This document shows positions 58,960 through 64,000 of a stretch of DNA of 64,000 nucleotides, piece by piece (position 1 is the first letter of the stretch; every line of letters begins with the position of its first letter). A program made the position numbers and the translations under genes. The notes beneath the pieces are model-generated. The model made no database searches and had not been told where the DNA came from. It worked only from the letters and a program-made list of their open reading frames with translations. Where the stretch lies: assembly GCA_013339895.1 (NCBI GenBank), contig JABACO010000001.1:8660020-8724019 (forward strand), given 5' to 3'. This DNA is from Ephydatia muelleri. Taxonomy: Eukaryota > Porifera > Demospongiae > Spongillida > Spongillidae.

Positions 58960-59600
58960 CTTCTGAATAGCCTTCCTATCTGCAATACATCCTACCACAC
59001 CGTTTCTCTGTATGAAAATATATTTAGGTGTCTTGCACAAGCACAGTACCAACGTTATAAGGTTCAATGTCAAAGTTCAAAACCTCCACATCTTCAGTAC
59101 ATGTACATGTAGGAGCATTCAAACTGCTTCAAGCGTCCTGTTTTTATTTTTTGTACTGTTTGTTAATTTTTACCACTTCTGTTGGAGATACTTCTGTGCA
59201 AAGTTATTGCACATTTTCCCGGTCGTTTCACGCCTATAATTTTGGCAAACCACTTTCAATTAAATGCACGAATAAAATCATTGGCATGAATCAAGTGGGA
59301 AAATGTGCAATTATGTATCACTGCTGCATCTCTGTAATAAATAACAACAGCAGTGCTCTATGTACACCGAATGGGAAGTGATTTGAACGCTCCTACGTAA
59401 AGATGTTACAGTTTAAACCAAAGGGGTCTCGAACCTTGTACTGTCAGCACCATGCTTGTGCAAGTCACCAAATAATACTTACGCATGAAGCAATGGTGTG
59501 ATGTAATATAAAGCATTGAAAATAGGACATTGCTAGCGTAAAATTTGTGGATGATATAGTGATCTGAATTGGATGCGATATGAATGGTCAAAATTTCATG
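58960..59600. mobile_element. old copy of the 52388-type palindromic element
   Basis: Diverged arms around 59240-59280 retain GTTAATTTTTACCACTTCTG / GCAATTATG...TCTCTGTAA and CTTGCACAAGCACAGTACCA / GCACCATGCTTGTGCAAG, the same plan as 52880-53310. Too decayed to date or bound exactly. Confidence 0.6.
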
Positions 59601-59923
59601 GAGCATTCCATATATACTGCATTAACATGCAAGTTGAAGTACTGGCTTGCAAAGCCCTGATGCTTTCAAAGATTTTAGTATGTATAATTAATGGACAGTT
59701 TCTAAAAAATGAAATAGTGGTATATCGCATATAATATATAAGAGAAAATTTGTATTTGAAGCGAAATTGAAATCACCAAAACTTTGACGATGTAATTTAT
59801 CACGCATGAAATCGAAATGAAATAAGTAATTTGCTGCAAAGAGACCCCAGGAGCCGTTCCATCCTCATGTTCTCAGTCTCCGCTGAGAAGCTCAACGAAC
59901 TGTCCATAGGAGACTGCTCTCGT

Positions 59924-60421
59924 TTAGCTGATGTTTTTTTCATCTGGCAAATCCAGCTGTGAGGGAGAGGGATGGGAAGACAATAACACCATGTTAGATA
60001 CCTGTGTTTTATTAGAGTCTGGCACGGCTAGGGGATTTGGTCTATCTGCATAAGTTTGCGTGCATTTTTCATTTTGTTTAACGTTTGTTATTTCTGACCA
60101 AGAGGCAGTACGTTTATGTGTTTGGTTTGGGGCGAGTATATATTCAGACAGTGACATGAATGCTTCGGGTAGGTCTGTATAGTGTACCCAGTTAGCTTGA
60201 CACGCCTTGTTTGTGGCCGTGTCTTTGTTGATTAGGACGCTAGGGTGTTCAGGGATTCTGGGACGGGACCATTTTGCCCTTTTCAGTCCTATTACAACGT
60301 CATACTCGCTAAAGAGGTGTGACTGCCACGTGGCGTTATCCGTGGTGTCCACAGATTCAGTGCCGATACTCATTTTTTGTCTGTAGTAGAGGTTTAAGGT
60401 ATTCTTTTTAAACATGTACAC
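59924..60421 (-). CDS. unrecognised 165-codon ORF
   Basis: An open minus-strand frame with protein-like composition (SEYDVVIGLKRAKWSRPRIP, QANWVHYTDLPEAFMSLSEY). Another possible segment overlaps its start (60408-60599). No domain recognised. It sits in the intron between ankyrin repeats 6 and 7 and may be a retrocopy or transposon piece. Confidence 0.3.
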   Translation of the reverse strand: MYMFKKNTLNLYYRQKMSIGTESVDTTDNATWQSHLFSEYDVVIGLKRAKWSRPRIPEHPSVLINKDTATNKACQANWVHYTDLPEAFMSLSEYILAPNQTHKRTASWSEITNVKQNEKCTQTYADRPNPLAVPDSNKTQVSNMVLLSSHPSPSQLDLPDEKNIS

Positions 60422-62522
60422 AAATTTGGAGGAGCATTGCGGTTCTTTCTTTGAAACATTGTCTTCGTAATTTGTTTATTGAGAGGTCAAGGTATCTTTG
60501 ATTTGTGTAACTCAAATGCGGCTGGGCTTGCAAGGGGCAACCTTTCCTCTTAGAAGCTGCACCTATATTCACTGGATTCATGCTTGAAAGTGAATTCATT
60601 TAGATAATATCAGTAAGCAAGTCTTTAAGATGATTATAAATGGTGAACATTTCTACAGACGTCACATGACATGGCACATGGTATGCGGTCATGTAATGGG
60701 CACATCATTTTTCGTGTTCATACTAAAATAATTAAATGCAGTACTGGTGGTGTCATCATCTTCATTTCTAGAGCTAGAGTCCAAATCAAACGTTTTTGCT
60801 ACGAGAATTGCCCGTTATTTTTTAGCTCAAGCCACAGATAGCTTTCAAAGTTTCTTTCTCATACTGACCTCGGATTTTCACAAACAACTGCTAAAGCCAG
60901 CATATACACAGGCTGAATGATGCCCTCAGTTTGGCTGCACCTTCGATATTCCCAATATGACTAATTATAAAGTGTGTTTGTATCTGGAACATTTACATAA
61001 GTCATGTTGACACTTTGCTGATTCAGTTAAACAGGATCTGATCATGTCATTGCTGTGCTATGACAGTTGTACGAAGTTCTTATTCACTCTCAGTCTAATG
61101 TGCATGAAGAAGGGGTTCAAAGTAGGTCTTTGATTGTGGGAAAATGTCTTGCAATATTGCCGAAAACGGAATAGGTTGTTGCAATGAGCAACAACTATAC
61201 AATTAACATACTAAGGGCACAATTCTTTAGATGCTTGCTTTTTGATGCTTGCCTTTAACTGCTCTATGTCCTCTAACGGTATTGAGCAACAGGCCCAAAA
61301 TAAGCTCTTTTCTTGTTGTACGTGTTCGATAGAAGAAACCCTTTCTCTACCAAGAAACCTTATATTCTAAGGCCCTGATCTGTTTTCATTATGTTATCAT
61401 TAGCCTGAGCATTTTTTCCACTTTGCGATGGCATGTTGATCATGTGGTGTGATTTTTGCTCAGTGAGAATGGCATATGTTTCATATGAAACAAGAGCATT
61501 TGTTAGTGACTCCAATAGTGTCAGAATAGGATCCCTAACCCTAACCAATATGCTCTTAACACTTGGCAAGGAAGGTGGTGTGCCGCTGTTGCCGTAAAAG
61601 AGAACACATCACCCAACCTGAGGAGGCATTTGAAAGAACAAGAATCAGGACACCAAAAGCAGCCACATAAAACACGAAGTGCATAACCATAAATAGTAAA
61701 AATAGAGCAAGTGACTTGATATCAGTAATGGTTTGGCAGATGGAAATTACGAATGTACACATGTAAACCTATAATGAATAGTGGAAGCATTATACTAAAG
61801 GGGTGGACCAAAAACAGCAAGAGCACCTATAATTGTTCAAAGCCAGATATCAATATACTTACATCATATGAGTCGACCAGGAGTCTGCAATGAAGAGCCT
61901 AGTGACAGACTTTGTGTGTTCTCAAGAATAGATGCAGACTTCAGGGCAGATGTTAGAGAGTCAAGCAATCACAATGCTGACCCAAAAGCCAAGCTTAATT
62001 CATGGGAATGGCCAACCATGCCATTAGTGCACTTGCATATTAAATTTGCTAGGCATTCATGGGAAAAATTACAAAACAGTTGTGCTCAATTGAATGACCC
62101 AGTTGATGTTTGGAGGTAACAATTACGTACCTGGCATGAGAATAGATTCAACGTAAGAGCCTCTGAAGTTCAGTAATGGAAAGTAAGCCTATTGAAGACA
62201 TAAGACCGAGAACATGTAAAGAACACGACAAAAACTATAGGTCATTATTTACCTTTATTTTAAGTCTGTGGTTCTTAAATGGAAGGACATTTATATGTAC
62301 TAAATTAATACCAGATGATGCACAGGCATTCAAAAGCAATTTGTTTAGAATATTCTTCCAATGTAACTATGTATTATTTGTGTACAAGTAGTACGATTAA
62401 TCAGCTAATGTTATTGCACTTTGCATGCATACTAACTTTAGCAAAAAAATACAGTATTGAATATAAAAAGGTAATTTGGAAATGCATGCGCATATGCATG
62501 TATAAGATTTTTCCATGTACAG

Positions 62523-62621
62523 GAGGGAGATACTGCATTGCACCTGGTGTCAAAATTGGGCTCTTCGAAATGCATTCGTCTGCTCCAACCAACTTTGGAA
62601 ATATTGAATTTTCGTAACAAG
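62523..62621 (+). CDS. Receptor gene, ankyrin repeat 7
   Basis: 99 bp, CATGTACAG| to |GTAATG. EGDTALHLVSKLGSSKCIRL then LQPTLEILNFRNK. Phase 0-0 like the others. Confidence 0.85.
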
Positions 62622-62705
62622 GTAATGAAGCTTTTCACTTGAAGCATTCCCACATGAATACGATGTATGTCTAACTCAACAACATTTACTCACTTCTGGT
62701 TATAG

Positions 62706-62815
62706 AACGGTCTCACAGCATTGCATCATGCTGTAGTGAATAATAACACAAAATGTGTATAACAGTTTGCCGAACAACTTGGAATAGAAGTGAACATCCC
62801 TGACAAAGATACCAT
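62706..62815 (+). pseudogene. Receptor gene, ankyrin repeat 8 exon with in-frame stop and no donor
   Basis: After GGTTATAG| the frame reads NGLTALHHAVVNNNTKCV, TAA (62760-62762), then continues in frame as QFAEQLGIEVNIPDKD. The expected GT donor after the loop is absent (GACAAAGATACC). It is either a decayed exon that is skipped or an alternative C-terminus ending the protein here. Confidence 0.7.
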
Positions 62816-63635
62816 TTACATGTTAAATATCAAACTTCATTCATTTCTCTTGGATGCAAGCTATTTGAAGGATAAACCCACATCAATAAGTCATTTGTAA
62901 ATAAAAACACCCTGTTACAAATGGTCATATGTCTTATCAAGTGGTGAAGCTCTCTTCAGAAACAGAACCTTATGTATAAGCAATTATAAAGGAATGGCAT
63001 GATTTTAAGTTTCCTTTTAAATGTGTGTTGCTGTGTGGGACTACATGCAGATAAAAAGGCATATGCTGACTCGCTACAAATCCTGTTCTTTGCCGGACTG
63101 TACAATGATTGCCTATTTCAGAGTTGTACATCACAGATATTTCATACGTTCTTGATAAGTTTGCTCCTTTGCTTTATTGTGTGACATACATGTACAAGTA
63201 TAAAATAGCTGCTATTTCTATCATTAGACAAAAGCATAAATGTTTTCCCAAGGATTATTCCTTAGGTACCACGGCCAAAAAAAATGCGTTTAAGATGTAG
63301 ATAAGAAAAAACATTTCCTTACAAGAAAAAGTATGGAAACAATATTAGATGTACGGAATAATTCTTCTTCTATTCCATCATTCTGTTAGCTTTTTCTTGA
63401 GTTGCTTGGACAAGGCTTGTGTTAAATGTCACACACAAACATTCGACATTCGAGCTATATCAGTGTTCAAGTGGACATATTCACAGTTGAAATTCATTTC
63501 TTTCACTGAGTGATGCATGTTTTATCATGTGGAAAGACATAAGCCCAATATATGTTTAGATATTTTTTGTGTTTCATGATACTGATTGAACATCATATGT
63601 GCCTACACATGTACTTCCCAAATATATGAGTTTAG

Positions 63636-63728
63636 AATGACAGAACTGCATTTCATGAAGCTGCAATCAATTGCCATGTATCATGCTTGACTACCCTTGC
63701 TTCAAAAATGAATGACTGGAACATGAAG
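63636..63728 (+). CDS. Receptor gene, ankyrin repeat 9
   Basis: 93 bp, AGTTTAG| to |GTAAGC. NDRTAFHEAAINCHVSCLTT then LASKMNDWNMK, clearly a duplicate of repeat 3. Its intact donor implies more exons to the right of the window. Confidence 0.8.
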
Positions 63729-64000
63729 GTAAGCAAATGACCTCATGTTTTATATTGTGTAAATAACACATTCTGTAGATGATCATAAAGTATTTGACTG
63801 CTCTAGTTCTAGTACGAGCAATCCGTCCTGATACAAACGAGATCTCTTGGCACAATTCTCCACATTCGAGTTGCAGTAATGTCACATGCGGGCTACAATT
63901 AGCAAAAAAAAACATGAATAATCATTAGTGAATATTCGACAACGGTATACGTATGTACAAACCCGAGATCTCCTTGCGAGTCCTAGTTTGTTAACAGTGA

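Noticed and set aside
61532..61546. CCCTAACCCTAACC telomere-like motif (and CCTAAACCCTAAACCCC at 35888)
   Set aside because: Two units only; no array, so not an interstitial telomere.

Overview
This is eukaryotic, metazoan, transposon-rich DNA. I see no operons, Shine-Dalgarno sites, CRISPR arrays or rRNA. The organism is probably a marine invertebrate. A sponge is my best guess, from the Ig/FN3/Cys-rich receptor style and the mix of PIF/Harbinger (ISL2EU-like), BEL/Pao, tyrosine-recombinase and integrase-bearing elements. That assignment is inference.

One host gene organises the window. On the + strand, from about 13.0 kb past the right edge, I can chain at least 17 exons with good splice sites and matching phases: a signal-peptide exon, an Ig domain, FN3, a second FN3 split by a 15.5 kb intron, a Cys-rich ectodomain, a tiny linker, one transmembrane helix, two juxtamembrane exons, then a series of one-exon-per-repeat ankyrin units. 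The predicted product is a single-pass receptor with cytosolic ankyrin repeats. An eighth ankyrin exon carries an in-frame stop, and a ninth near the right edge resembles the third, so the array grew by exon duplication. The real 3' end lies outside the window.

Almost everything else is mobile DNA upstream of this gene or inside its introns. 0-13 kb: an 18-bp minisatellite, small foldback/TIR elements, a decayed ISL2EU-like transposon (4.8-10.6 kb) with SWIM-YqaJ-PHD and THAP-DDE pseudogenes, and an 860-bp tetranucleotide tract. 14-21.5 kb: a Ulp1-PHD gene (minus strand) cut in two by a BEL/Pao retrotransposon with identical 168-bp LTRs and a 5-bp target duplication; its long open frame lacks the integrase. 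22-25.4 kb: two opposed hAT-like non-autonomous elements, one with a nested element that can be read against its empty twin. 27-30.7 kb: an integrase-bearing DNA transposon (minus strand), hairpin tandem repeats and microsatellites. 31-35 kb: a perfect 215-bp inverted repeat and a DIRS/Ngaro-like tyrosine-recombinase element without its RT core. 41-42 kb: Ty3/Gypsy integrase tail. 44.9-53.6 kb: an 8.7 kb element with 35-bp perfect TIRs and TA duplications, holding nested palindromic MITEs, mirror-image 29-bp satellite arrays and a broken gene of an uncharacterised family ending in C2H2 fingers. 54-55 kb: a LINE 3' fragment.

Stretches not listed (about 0.3-1.3, 5.0-5.7, 11.2-11.9, 35.3-37.3, 38.0-38.9, 45.5-45.9, 56.1-57.3, 60.6-62.5 and 62.8-63.6 kb) show AT-rich intergenic or intronic DNA in which I see no gene.
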